DNA of 14,815 bases from CAZVCJ01 sp964625745. Its GTDB lineage: Bacteria > Chloroflexota > Anaerolineae > VGOG01. Position 1 is the stretch's first letter. Each line of letters starts with the position of its first letter. The notes below the pieces were generated by a model that had not been told where the DNA came from, made no database searches, and saw only the letters and a list, made by a program, of their open reading frames with translations. This document shows, one piece after another, positions 6,665-14,276 of this stretch. The stretch spans positions 1 through 14,815 of the forward strand of contig CAZVCJ010000099.1 of assembly GCA_964625745.1 (NCBI GenBank). The letters are read 5' to 3'. The translations under genes and the position numbers were made by a program.

Positions 6665-7414
6665 TCAAGCCTGCACTGGGCGTCTGCACCGGATAAGCAG
6701 TGAGCCCGCAAACTCCTTCAACCCAGGTATTCTTTCCAGTGAGCATCCCCATGAACTCACCAAGCGAACAAGAGCCTCGGGCGTGAGTGGGTGCAGCCAG
6801 TCGAAAGGAGATATCCTTATCTCGTCAAAGCCAATCTGCCAAAGAAGCTTCTGAAGCAACCATCGAATAAATGCTGTTTCATCAGGCGATACGTACGTCA
6901 ACCATCTCCGTAGAAAGGTACGCTCCGCGAAGACTTGAGGGTTAAGCATGTTGGGTTCAGCAAAGGCCATAGTGCCACCTGGTTTGAGCAATCTATGGAT
7001 CGTAGCGAGGGCGGGCCTGATTTCCAGATGGTGTAACACAGACGACCCCACAACGGCGTCGAAGGAGCCGTACAGATCACACTCCTCGAAACGCCGGCAC
7101 AAGAACTGCACTCGGTCTGTAGGAAGACCACGCGCCTTGGCTTTTTCAAGCAACTCAGGCGAGATATCCACTGCAACGATAGCTGCACCGGTTTGGACAA
7201 ACAATTCTGTGAATATCCCTGTTCCGCAGCCCACCTCCAAAGCCTGGACTCCGGGGCCAAGCTTGGCAGCCGTCGCCACTAAGCTTGCCCTTCGCCTGGC
7301 ACGTCTGCGTCCCGCTGGCGTTCCCCACCCCCAAACAGTTTCTGTATCCGCTGTTGCCAACAGCTTCCCGTGAGCTATTTCGCGTTCTGCGCGCTCAGAG
7401 TACCCGTGAGTCAT
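6665..7414 (-). CDS. Class I SAM-dependent methyltransferase, 249 aa
   Basis: Clear SAM-binding motifs are present: ALEVGCGTGIFTELF (58-72), AIVAVDISPELLEKA (78-92), a FDAVVGSSVLHHL strand (118-130) and LLKPGGTMAFAEPN (142-155). The N-terminal 50 residues are basic and helical, with a GRRRARRRASL stretch (35-45). The C-terminal third (from SPDETAFIRWLLQKLL) likely covers the substrate pocket. Family and length fit a small-molecule or sugar methyltransferase such as those found in glycan loci. A GAGGTGA ribosome site supports ATG 7414. It lies directly after a gene remnant and directly before another. The substrate is unknown; methylation of a terminal sugar or of a nucleotide sugar is an inference from context. 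Confidence 0.92.
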   Translation of the reverse strand: MTHGYSERAEREIAHGKLLATADTETVWGWGTPAGRRRARRRASLVATAAKLGPGVQALEVGCGTGIFTELFVQTGAAIVAVDISPELLEKAKARGLPTDRVQFLCRRFEECDLYGSFDAVVGSSVLHHLEIRPALATIHRLLKPGGTMAFAEPNMLNPQVFAERTFLRRWLTYVSPDETAFIRWLLQKLLWQIGFDEIRISPFDWLHPLTPEALVRLVSSWGCSLERIPGLKEFAGSLLIRCRRPVQA

Positions 7415-7415
7415 G

Positions 7416-7672
7416 TCATCTCACCTCTTCCTGGAGGGAACAGTCTGGGCGATTTGTCTGATCTGACATTGAGCCAGTGCGTACGAGAACAATTCTTGCG
7501 AACATGGCCAGACTCCCCATATAGGGATGCAGAAAAATCTCCAGCCAGCGCCAGAACCCGAACGTCCAGCCAGGCATCAGGCTTCGCATGGACACACTGC
7601 CCGAGACGAGGTAGCGAAATCGGCATGCAGGAATGTAGCCGTCGTAAGGGGCAAGAATTGCCCGCCTACCAT
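7416..7672 (-). pseudogene. Frameshifted C-terminal remnant of an unidentified protein
   Basis: Two pieces in different frames join into one plausible protein end. The first, MVGGQFLPLTTATFLHADF, runs from 7672. A one-base shift near 7614 then leads into RYLVSGSVSMRSLMPGWTF, GFWRWLEIFLHPYMGSL and AMFARIVLVRTG, ending at TGA 7418-7416. The aromatic, amphipathic pattern looks like real protein and resembles C-terminal tails I associate with sugar-locus methyltransferases, but I cannot name the family. No start or upstream portion is visible, so it is truncated at the 5' side. The competing 71-codon frame over the same bases (7626-7411) reads as low-quality Arg/Pro/Ser sequence and is rejected. 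This covers the left half of a 470-bp gap. Confidence 0.5.
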
Positions 7673-7751
7673 AACATCAACATTAGTACCTTATCGACCA
7701 AATTCTTGCACAATGAGCAAGAATCTCGGAATGCACTTCTTATCTGCCACG

Positions 7752-7780
7752 AACCCTTCGACCAGGCTCAGGACGGGTTT
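7752..7780. repeat. Short palindromic repeat (CCTTCGAC..CTCAGG type)
   Basis: The arms AACCC and GGGTT flank a TTCGACCAGGCTCAGGAC core. It shares the CCTTCGAC..CTCAGG pattern with the copy inside the GT39 gene at 5024-5047. It resembles a repeat class I recall being common in environmental genomes, where it yields spurious peptides such as STRLRTGF. It sits beside a second, unrelated palindrome. Confidence 0.6.
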
Positions 7781-7832
7781 CACGAATTAGCACGAAAAAG
7801 AAAAAAATTGGTGAAAATTCGTGTAATTCGTG
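7781..7832. repeat. Palindromic intergenic repeat (CACGAATT type), copy 1
   Basis: The left arm CACGAATTAGCACGAA (7781-7796) pairs with the right arm TTCGTGTAATTCGTG (7818-7832) with a single bulged base, around a 21-base A-rich loop. It lies about 50 bp after the stop of the EamA-like gene. It is a relative of the copy at 12168-12230. Confidence 0.75.
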
Positions 7833-7884
7833 ACAAAAAGCCTGTTGGTTCTGGCTTGTCCAGGTTAGGGATGTGGAAGACCTC

Positions 7885-8247
7885 CTATCCACGAGAAGCA
7901 ATGAACACCCCTAAGCATATGACTGTTATCCCCAGGATTCGTACCGGCGAAACAGTTTCACCAAGTATAGCCCACGAGAGGAGCGACACCAAAACATAGT
8001 TCAGGCTGGTAAAGGGGTAGACAAAAGATAGCTCTAGTCGAGACAGTACAGCCATCCAAGATAGCCAACCCACCACGTAGATGGCAAGTCCGACCAATAT
8101 CTGCCAGTTGGTGATCATGCGAACTATTTGCCAGGCATCGAAACTTCCTCGGGAGAGTCCCCCAATCGTTTGCAAACCCAATTTGAACAGCAATTGGCTG
8201 CTCACAGCACAAACTAATGAGAGTGCCAGCATGATATAAGCATTCAT
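7885..8247 (-). CDS. EamA/SMR-like four-helix transporter (ArnE/ArnF-like), 120 aa
   Basis: Four hydrophobic helices fill the small protein: about residues 3-22 (MLALSLVCAVSSQLL side), 48-68, 74-95 and 102-117. SSQLLFKLGL (16-25), LSRLELSFVYPFTSLNYVLV (68-87) and ILGETVSP (94-101) are typical of the SMR/EamA proteins that act as half-transporters for undecaprenyl-phosphate-linked sugars, such as ArnE/ArnF. It therefore probably forms a dimer that flips a polyprenyl-phosphate sugar across the cytoplasmic membrane. Neighbouring GT2 and GT39 genes would supply and use such a substrate. Small drug-resistance pumps share the fold, so this job is an inference from the neighbourhood. ATG 8247 gives a normal family length; the ribosome site is poor. 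It is 111 bp from the fused gene upstream. Confidence 0.88.
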   Translation of the reverse strand: MNAYIMLALSLVCAVSSQLLFKLGLQTIGGLSRGSFDAWQIVRMITNWQILVGLAIYVVGWLSWMAVLSRLELSFVYPFTSLNYVLVSLLSWAILGETVSPVRILGITVICLGVFIASRG

Positions 8248-8358
8248 CCGATTCGTTGCCTCAACTTCATCTCATGTCATGGACGTCGTAAACCTTCCCA
8301 ATGCCCATACGTGATAACTACTTTCCCGCAACAACCCAGGCGCCGCTTCCCCTCTTTT

Positions 8359-9822
8359 TCAAGTGAACTTGATACGCCTGACCGCAAACCATACCATCTT
8401 AAGCAGAAGCCATCCGTGCTGCCAGCGATGGATGTTCGTCTCACCATACGTGCGTTCACGATACCGGATAGGCAGGTCAATGATCTTGAGATTTAGCCTG
8501 GCAGCACCAAACAGAAGATCGAAGTCACCAAATGGATCAAAGTCACCAAAGTAAGCACGGTTGTCTGCAATCGAGTCATAGTCTCGCTTCCAAAGGGCCT
8601 TTGTACCGCATAGAGTGTCCTTGATGGGCTGCCCAAGCAGCCAGGAGAAGGCCAGGCTGAAGAACTTGTTCCCGACTATGTTGAGGAACCGCATCGCCTG
8701 GCCTTCCATGGGGTACACCAGACGAACACCGTTTACAAACTCACCCTTCCCAGATACCAGAACCTCGTAGAAACGAGGCAGGTCTTCTGGGGGAACGGTT
8801 AAGTCAGCGTCGAGAATCATCAGGATATCGCCACTGGCATTGGCAAACCCCAATCTGACCGCATCTCCCTTCCCTTTCCCCGTTTGTTTGAGCAGTTTGC
8901 ACCTGCGCTTTGGATATTTGGCGATCGCTCGCTCGATTGCTGTGTAGGTGTCATCCCTGGAATGTCCCTCGACAAACACGAGTTCTGTGCCGTGGCCCAT
9001 CTCCGGCGTACGTGCAAAGATGTCCTCAATGTTACCGGCCTCGTTGCGCGCAGGGACAATCACGGACACCAGTGATTCCTCAGCGGATGTGCTCTGTTCG
9101 GGCAACCGCCTTGGACGAGCAATCACGAAGTTGGTCAAGGCGGCGTAGGAAAATGGCCACAGTTTGACCAGGATACGGTTGGCCAATCCGGAGAGCGACG
9201 GTACGTAGAATGGCAGGAGTACCTCTTGCGTGTGCCTGACAACCTCAAAACCCGTCAACTCTAGCAGGTTGGTGATATCTTCGCCCGTCAGCCAGTTCTG
9301 TTCCAGATTCGGCTTGCTGAGGCCCAGCCGCGGGGCCAGCGCGAGCGGGATCTCCCAAACACGACTGTAGGTATTGAGGATCAGCCGCGTCCGGGGATGT
9401 GCCAGGCCCGCCAGCCTTTCAAAGCTAGCTTGAACATCCCATAGATCATTGACCAGGTCCGAGAGTATGATGGCGTCGAATTGCTCGTCCAGTGATAGCT
9501 CGTGTGCGTCGGCTTGCACAAACCGCAGCCCAGGGTATCGTTTCGAGGCTCGCTTGATCATCTCTCCAGAGAAATCTACGCCAACCCCGACAGATGGCTC
9601 CAACGCAGCTAACAGATCGCCAAGCCCGCAACCGACCTCCAGCACGCGCAAACCTGGCGTAACCAGGAGTCTATAGTAGTGCACAAGTTGCTTCTGATAA
9701 AAGCCTCCGCCCCCACGCCATCTGTCCAGCCTTTGTGCCACGTGATCCCAATGGGCGATACGTGTCTGTTGATAGCGATGTGCGGCCCTGTCAACCTGAT
9801 TCGTCTTAGTATCACTATTCAC
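8359..9822 (-). CDS. Fusion of class I methyltransferase and GT2 glycosyltransferase, 487 aa
   Basis: Two domains are read in one frame. The N-terminal part is a SAM methyltransferase: RVLEVGCGLGDLLAAL (59-74), GVGVDFSGEMIKRA (79-92), LRFVQADAHEL (99-109), FDAIILSDLVNDLWD (115-129). The C-terminal part from about residue 252 is a GT-A family 2 domain of the polyprenyl-phosphate sugar synthase group. It begins SVIVPARNEAGNIEDIF (253-269), has LVFVEGHSRDDT (281-292) where most relatives have DDGS, and ILMILDADLTVPPEDL (333-348) as the metal-binding DxD. Ending in a basic tail with hydrophobic stretches, it resembles DPM-like enzymes. The product may be a methylated and lipid-linked sugar, though the domains may act on different substrates. 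GTG 9822 has a GAGG ribosome site four bases upstream. No internal stop or restart suggests two genes. Confidence 0.88.
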   Translation of the reverse strand: MNSDTKTNQVDRAAHRYQQTRIAHWDHVAQRLDRWRGGGGFYQKQLVHYYRLLVTPGLRVLEVGCGLGDLLAALEPSVGVGVDFSGEMIKRASKRYPGLRFVQADAHELSLDEQFDAIILSDLVNDLWDVQASFERLAGLAHPRTRLILNTYSRVWEIPLALAPRLGLSKPNLEQNWLTGEDITNLLELTGFEVVRHTQEVLLPFYVPSLSGLANRILVKLWPFSYAALTNFVIARPRRLPEQSTSAEESLVSVIVPARNEAGNIEDIFARTPEMGHGTELVFVEGHSRDDTYTAIERAIAKYPKRRCKLLKQTGKGKGDAVRLGFANASGDILMILDADLTVPPEDLPRFYEVLVSGKGEFVNGVRLVYPMEGQAMRFLNIVGNKFFSLAFSWLLGQPIKDTLCGTKALWKRDYDSIADNRAYFGDFDPFGDFDLLFGAARLNLKIIDLPIRYRERTYGETNIHRWQHGWLLLKMVWFAVRRIKFT

Positions 9823-9865
9823 AATGCCTCACTTTGCCGTCGCTGTCCCTGATACCATTCAATCT

Positions 9866-11071
9866 TCAGATGAGCTGCCATCCCTGGCCTGGCACATAGT
9901 GCATCCTCATCTTTTCCTCGATCAACTCTTCGTACAATGTCTCAGTTTCTGCTATCATCCTCTCCACGCTGAAGTACTCCTCCACCCGTGCCCGCCCCAC
10001 CTGTCCCATGGCCTCGGCTCGCTCGCGGTCTTGGATCAGGGCTATGATCGCTTCAGCCAGCGCCTCCGGGTCACGTGGTGGGACGAGCAAGCCTGTTACC
10101 TTGTCTTCCACTACCTCCGGCGTGCCGCCAACGTGAGTGGCTATCACAGGTTTGCCAGCGGCCATCGCTTCAAGGACAGCATTGGGAAGGCCTTCGTAAA
10201 GTGATGGCAAGACTAATACATCCATCGTGGATAGCAGCTCTGGGACATCATCTCGCTGCCCAGTGAATACCATACGGTGCGAGATACCCAAGCTGCGGGC
10301 CAATTGCTCCAGGGCTTCCCTTTGTGAGCCATCTCCAACTATCAGAAACGCCGCATCCGGAGTTTTGAAAATCACTTTTGCTGCAGCACGAAGGAGATAT
10401 TCCACGCCCTTAACTCTGTCCAGGCGTCCAATAGCGCCTATTACCGCTGCCGAGGTTTCTAAACCCAGGCCCTTCTTTTTCGCCGTGATATCGCCATCAA
10501 TCTGATAGCCTTCCAAATTAACGCCGCTATGAATTGTCACCAGTCTTTTCGGATCGATTTTCGAGGCGGCTATCAGGGTCTCTCGTACCAGTTCGGATAC
10601 AGTCACTACCCGGTCAGATAGGCGCATGCTCAGTCCATTCATCAGCCGACGCAAACGACTGCCCATCTCAAGGGTGTTCTTATTGACAACCTCCTCTGAA
10701 AGTATCACACTTCTCTCTGAGGATATGATTATGGGGACTCGCGCAACCCGCCCGACAATTCGACCTAGTATGTTAGCGTGATACAAGTATGAATGAACAA
10801 TGCTTATCTCTTCTTTCCACAATAACCGAAAGAGCCTGAACACAGCAGCAAGGTCAAATTTGCCACTCATGTTTAACGGGGCTACCGGCACTCCTGCCGA
10901 TTCTATCTCCTCGGCAACTGGACCACGCCCGCGCAAGCAACAGACAGTAGGATTGTACATCCTCTTGTCTAGCCCAATCACCGTTCTCGCCAAGGCCTTT
11001 TCAGCCCCACCGATATCCAGGTCGGTGATCAAATATAGGATGTTAACTCTCTCCATAGGCCCGCCATCCAT
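9866..11071 (-). CDS. Glycosyltransferase family 4 (GT4), 401 aa
   Basis: This is a complete GT-B retaining glycosyltransferase. The N-terminal domain starts with NILYLITDLDIGGAEKAL (10-27), where GGAE is the glycine loop. IVHSYLYHANILGRIVGR (91-108) and RVVTVSELVRE (154-164) follow. The C-terminal domain has IGAIGRLDRVKGVEYLL (211-227) and FLIVGDGSQREAL (242-254). YEGLPNAVLEAMAAGKPVIA (292-311) holds the EX7E pair at E293 and E301, and GGTPEVV lies just after. Such enzymes extend a lipid-linked glycan from nucleotide sugars on the cytoplasmic side. The start at ATG 11071 has AGGTAA upstream and overlaps the methyltransferase ahead by 29 bp, so the pair is probably translated together. ATG 11056 is a possible alternative. 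Sugar specificity is not readable. Confidence 0.95.
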   Translation of the reverse strand: MDGGPMERVNILYLITDLDIGGAEKALARTVIGLDKRMYNPTVCCLRGRGPVAEEIESAGVPVAPLNMSGKFDLAAVFRLFRLLWKEEISIVHSYLYHANILGRIVGRVARVPIIISSERSVILSEEVVNKNTLEMGSRLRRLMNGLSMRLSDRVVTVSELVRETLIAASKIDPKRLVTIHSGVNLEGYQIDGDITAKKKGLGLETSAAVIGAIGRLDRVKGVEYLLRAAAKVIFKTPDAAFLIVGDGSQREALEQLARSLGISHRMVFTGQRDDVPELLSTMDVLVLPSLYEGLPNAVLEAMAAGKPVIATHVGGTPEVVEDKVTGLLVPPRDPEALAEAIIALIQDRERAEAMGQVGRARVEEYFSVERMIAETETLYEELIEEKMRMHYVPGQGWQLI

Positions 11072-12110
11072 AGTTACCTGTCGGCGATATCCTGGCGTTT
11101 CTCAGATTGGCCCTTTCAAACCAGCCTTCGAGCTCTTCCTCACTATAGTAAAACCGTATCGGCGCAGAAAGGCGATCGAACCAATCAGCATAGCACACCT
11201 GGAAAGGATACCTGGCGTAAAGTTTAATGCGAGGGAACATGAATCGGTCCATGGTTTCCGTTAAGGAGGAGATTGTCCTTAGGGTTTTGTATGGTTGGAT
11301 GAAGAGCGCCCAATCGAGCAGGGCCGCTAGAAAACACAACCGGAGTAGAAATCCGTGGGGTATTCGGCAGGTAATCTTTCTTGCCGACTCTAAAGCAGCG
11401 TTGGTCCTCACCCGCTTCTTGCTGTATACCCAAATGAAGATCGAGGAATTCAGCTTTAATAATGGCAATAATGAATAAAAGCCCCTCTCGGGGTCGGGCA
11501 AATGGTGAAGGACGCCAATGCTATATGCGAAATCAAAGGCTTTTTCCCTAAAGGGTAATTTGTATATATCCCCTTGGACGAGGTGCACATTCCTCAGGTG
11601 TTTGGTGTTCCGATAAGCCGAATCTATCGCCGCGCTCAGGTCTATCCCCACCATCTCCGCTCCAAACTCGGCCGCGTAGTAAATGTGCCTGCCAAAGCCA
11701 CATCCCGCATCCAGTCCTATTTTACCCTCGAAGAAGGATGGCTTGATAGGGTAGGTGTAATTTAAGAAGTTTTCCCTGAACTCTTCGATCATCTCCGAGA
11801 AAGCCGTCCACTGGTAGCCGAAGCTTTTTTGGGTTCGTTTCTGCAATCTATCGAGGTCTGTCTCAAGTTGCTTGTCGAAGCCGCCTACAGGCTGTTTTAT
11901 TTCCTCTCCATATTTTTGCAGGAATTCAGGGTGCTCATGGAAAGCATTGGGTAAAAGGCGCGGGATGGCATTGACGATCGGGTATGCTTCGCCGCATTGG
12001 CAAGTGAGCAACCCTTCGACAATCTCGCCTTCTATCTCTGAGAATGTCCTCTCCGTAAAGGAGCCGCCACAGCAGGGGCAGGCAAGCAATTCCAGCAATC
12101 TTTCTCGCAA
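11043..12110 (-). CDS. SAM methyltransferase with N-terminal Trm112-like zinc segment, 355 aa
   Basis: The first 50 residues read LLACPCCGG (8-16) and LLTCQCGEAYPIV (34-46). The cysteines are at 11, 13, 14, 37 and 39, as in the short Trm112p-like zinc module seen at the front of some bacterial methyltransferases. After a helical linker, the SAM fold appears: IGLDAGCGFGRHIYYA (131-146), GAEMVGIDLSAAID (150-163), LVQGDIYKLPFREKAFDFAY (177-196) and SIGVLHHLPDPERG (197-210). The C-terminal 120 residues are hydrophobic-rich and likely recognise the substrate. This architecture is known for glycan-locus methyltransferases. I take the start as TTG 12110, because AGGAGG lies seven bases upstream and the zinc segment needs this beginning. 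It overlaps the next GT4 by 29 bp. The substrate is unknown. Confidence 0.9.
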   Translation of the reverse strand: MRERLLELLACPCCGGSFTERTFSEIEGEIVEGLLTCQCGEAYPIVNAIPRLLPNAFHEHPEFLQKYGEEIKQPVGGFDKQLETDLDRLQKRTQKSFGYQWTAFSEMIEEFRENFLNYTYPIKPSFFEGKIGLDAGCGFGRHIYYAAEFGAEMVGIDLSAAIDSAYRNTKHLRNVHLVQGDIYKLPFREKAFDFAYSIGVLHHLPDPERGFYSLLPLLKLNSSIFIWVYSKKRVRTNAALESARKITCRIPHGFLLRLCFLAALLDWALFIQPYKTLRTISSLTETMDRFMFPRIKLYARYPFQVCYADWFDRLSAPIRFYYSEEELEGWFERANLRNARISPTGNYGWRAYGES

Positions 12111-12117
12111 TCTATGG

Positions 12118-12123
12118 CCTCCT
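12118..12123 (-). promoter_or_regulatory. Ribosome binding site for a TTG start at 12110
   Basis: A perfect AGGAGG occurs on the minus strand, seven bases before TTG 12110. It is the strongest Shine-Dalgarno I noticed in the window and is the evidence for the non-ATG start. Confidence 0.7.
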
Positions 12124-12167
12124 CACATGAAAGGTTCTTTAGGATTTCGCGTGGTCAAGGTGAGAAA

Positions 12168-12230
12168 TTTGCCACGAATTGCACAATAACACGAAAAAAT
12201 TTAGTGCAAATTCGTGTCATTCGTGGCAAA
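12168..12230. repeat. Palindromic intergenic repeat (CACGAATT type), copy 2
   Basis: The left arm begins TTTGCCACGAATTG and ends AACACGAA (12168-12194); the right arm is TTCGTGTCATTCGTGGCAAA (12211-12230). They pair except for an extra segment of about eight bases (TGCACAAT) on the left arm. That extra part can pair instead with AGTGCAAATTCGT in the centre. The repeat lies in the 202-bp gap between the amidotransferase and the Trm112-type methyltransferase. It shares CACGAATT and TTCGTGT-AATTCGTG style arms with copy 1. Confidence 0.75.
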
Positions 12231-12312
12231 GAATTGACCACTTGGCAAACCAGCCACGCAAACTACCAGAGAGCCACATGAAATAAAACGTCGCTCCGTC
12301 GCTGCCCAATCC

Positions 12313-14232
12313 TCAAAGGCTCAGTGACGGTTGGCTTACATCAGCGCTGTCAATGAACATCCGGTGCCACAGCTCAAGGTTCAGCAAGGCCCAGATGCGG
12401 TATCCATGATCAACTTTGCCAGAAACGTGCTCGTCAAGCATCTTCTTAACGAAGCCCACAGCGAAGTATCCACGCTGGACGCTCTTCGGATCGAGAAGGA
12501 TGTCATAAGCGAGGTCTTTCAACTCGTGGCGAAACCAGCGGCCAATGGGCACGCCAAAACCCATCTTCTCACGATGCAAAATTTCAGGCGGCAGAATGTT
12601 GGCGAGGGCCTTTTTGAGTATGTGCTTGGTTGTCATCCCCTTAAGCTTAAGGTCAGGAGGGATGCTGGCCGCGAATTCCATCAACCGCTGATCCAGGTAC
12701 GGCGACCGCGCTTCGAGGGAATGAGCCATGCTGGCGATATCCACTTTTACCAGCAGGTCATCAGGTAAATAGGTCATCACGTCTGCATAAAAGGTCTTAT
12801 CCGCAAAATCAACGGCTTTAGCCTTTGAGTAGATATTAACTAGCAGATCAATGGAATCAATCTCTGCCATCCTTTCCCTGAACTCCGGTGAGTAGAGCCG
12901 ATACTTGGTGTCGTTGTCAAAGTGGCACATCCATTGGGCATAGCGCCGCTCTGGCGAATAGGGAATCGCCGCCGTGAAGCGCTTGATTCGCCTGACCATA
13001 TCCCTGCGCTCTGTGGATTCCGGCAGTTTTTTAACCAGCCGAGCAATCATCCCCTCACGGATGAAGACCGGCATTCTTTGGTAATAGTTGGCAAGCTTAT
13101 TAGCTACGTAGCGCTCGTAGCCTCCGAATGACTCATCACCGCCGTCGCCGTTCAGGGCCACGGTGACATGTTGGCGGGTGACTTTGGCGACGTAGTAGGT
13201 TGGAATGGCCGAAGAATCGGCGTAGGGCTCATTGTAGTGCCAGATAAGCCTGGGGAGGACCTCGATAGCGTTGGGCTTAACGATGAACTCGTGGTGATCG
13301 GTACCGAAGCGCTCGGCCACAATCCGAGCGTATTTTAACTCATTGAACGATTGCTCCTCAAAGCCGATAGAGTAGGTCTTAACCGGTTCGCTGGAGAGCT
13401 GGCTCATCATAGCCACCACAGAACTGGAGTCAACGCCGCCGCTCAAGAAGGCCCCCAACGGCACATCGCTTATCAAGCGCATTTTCGTTGCTTCCCGCAG
13501 AAGTTCCAAGATGCACTCGCTATATTCCTCCTCGGCCATCCGCACTTTTGGGACATAGCTGAGATCCCAGTAGCGCTCAACTTTGATCTGGCCCTTTTCA
13601 CAAACCAGGATATGGCCTGGGGGAAGTTTTTTGATGTCGCTGAAGGCTGTCCGGGGACTGGGGACATACTGATAAGTAAGATAGTGGTGGATCGCCTCAA
13701 GGTCCACCTCTCGCTTCACGCTCGGGTCCTGGAGGATGCATTTTATCTCCGAACCGAAGATGAGGCTGTTGTTGACGATGGTGTAAACGAGCGGCTTTTG
13801 ACCTACTCGGTCCCTGGCCAAGAATAACCGCTGATTACGGCTATCCCATAAGGCGAAGGCAAACATCCCCCGCAGGTGTTTGACGCAATCAGTGCCGTGC
13901 TCCTCATAGAGGTGAACGATGGTCTCCGTGTCACTGTTAGAGAAAAAGATGTGTCCTTGCTTCTTCAGCCTTTCCCGCAGCTCAGGGAAGTTATAGATTT
14001 CTCCGTTAAAGGTGATCCAGATAGATTTATCCTCGTTGCTCATCGGCTGGTGGCCAGTGGGTGAGAGGTCAATGATGGCCAGGCGCCTGTTGCCCAATCC
14101 GACGTTTTTATCAATGTACACCCCCTCATCATCAGGCCCGCGGTGGGCAATGACGGCACACATGCGACGGATGAGGTTCTCCTCTACAGGCTTGTCTGGA
14201 TCAAAATTTAGCTTGCCGCAGATACCGCACAT
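12313..14232 (-). CDS. asnB: Glutamine-dependent asparagine synthetase-like amidotransferase, 639 aa
   Basis: This is a class II glutamine amidotransferase joined to an ATP-pyrophosphatase. MCGICGKLNF begins the protein, and the catalytic nucleophile is Cys2, exposed after removal of Met1. AHRGPDDEGVY (29-39), GNRRLAIIDLSP (47-58), FNGEIYNFPELR (75-86) and DTETIVHLYEEHG (101-113) are glutaminase-domain motifs. LARDRVGQKPLVY (138-150) closes it. The synthetase domain has PLGAFLSGGVDSSSVVAM (258-275), where SGGVDSS is the ATP-binding P-loop-like motif. The start is ATG 14232, since the 39 residues from the longer frame (14349) would bury the nucleophile. In glycan loci such AsnB-like proteins amidate sugar carboxyls or make an amino acid precursor (WbpS-type); ordinary asparagine synthesis is equally possible. 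No strong ribosome site is visible. It is preceded by a 236-bp gap. Confidence 0.93.
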   Translation of the reverse strand: MCGICGKLNFDPDKPVEENLIRRMCAVIAHRGPDDEGVYIDKNVGLGNRRLAIIDLSPTGHQPMSNEDKSIWITFNGEIYNFPELRERLKKQGHIFFSNSDTETIVHLYEEHGTDCVKHLRGMFAFALWDSRNQRLFLARDRVGQKPLVYTIVNNSLIFGSEIKCILQDPSVKREVDLEAIHHYLTYQYVPSPRTAFSDIKKLPPGHILVCEKGQIKVERYWDLSYVPKVRMAEEEYSECILELLREATKMRLISDVPLGAFLSGGVDSSSVVAMMSQLSSEPVKTYSIGFEEQSFNELKYARIVAERFGTDHHEFIVKPNAIEVLPRLIWHYNEPYADSSAIPTYYVAKVTRQHVTVALNGDGGDESFGGYERYVANKLANYYQRMPVFIREGMIARLVKKLPESTERRDMVRRIKRFTAAIPYSPERRYAQWMCHFDNDTKYRLYSPEFRERMAEIDSIDLLVNIYSKAKAVDFADKTFYADVMTYLPDDLLVKVDIASMAHSLEARSPYLDQRLMEFAASIPPDLKLKGMTTKHILKKALANILPPEILHREKMGFGVPIGRWFRHELKDLAYDILLDPKSVQRGYFAVGFVKKMLDEHVSGKVDHGYRIWALLNLELWHRMFIDSADVSQPSLSL

Positions 14233-14247
14233 AGGCCATCGTTTTTC

Positions 14248-14276
14248 AAAGACAAATTGGTTGCACCCCATCGAAT
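14248..14276. repeat. Direct repeat copy 1, just before the amidotransferase start
   Basis: These 29 bases differ from 14419-14447 at four positions (AAAGACAA..GTTGCACCYCATCGAAT on the plus strand). The repeat ends 16 bases before the ATG at 14232 in transcription order, so it forms the end of the leader. Confidence 0.7.

Noticed and set aside
7411..7626. 71-codon minus-strand open frame
   Set aside because: Low-quality composition; the overlapping frame gives a far more protein-like C-terminal sequence.
8248..8358. Possible small gene or terminator between the fusion gene and the EamA-like gene
   Set aside because: No open frame with a ribosome site and no convincing hairpin with a T run is seen.
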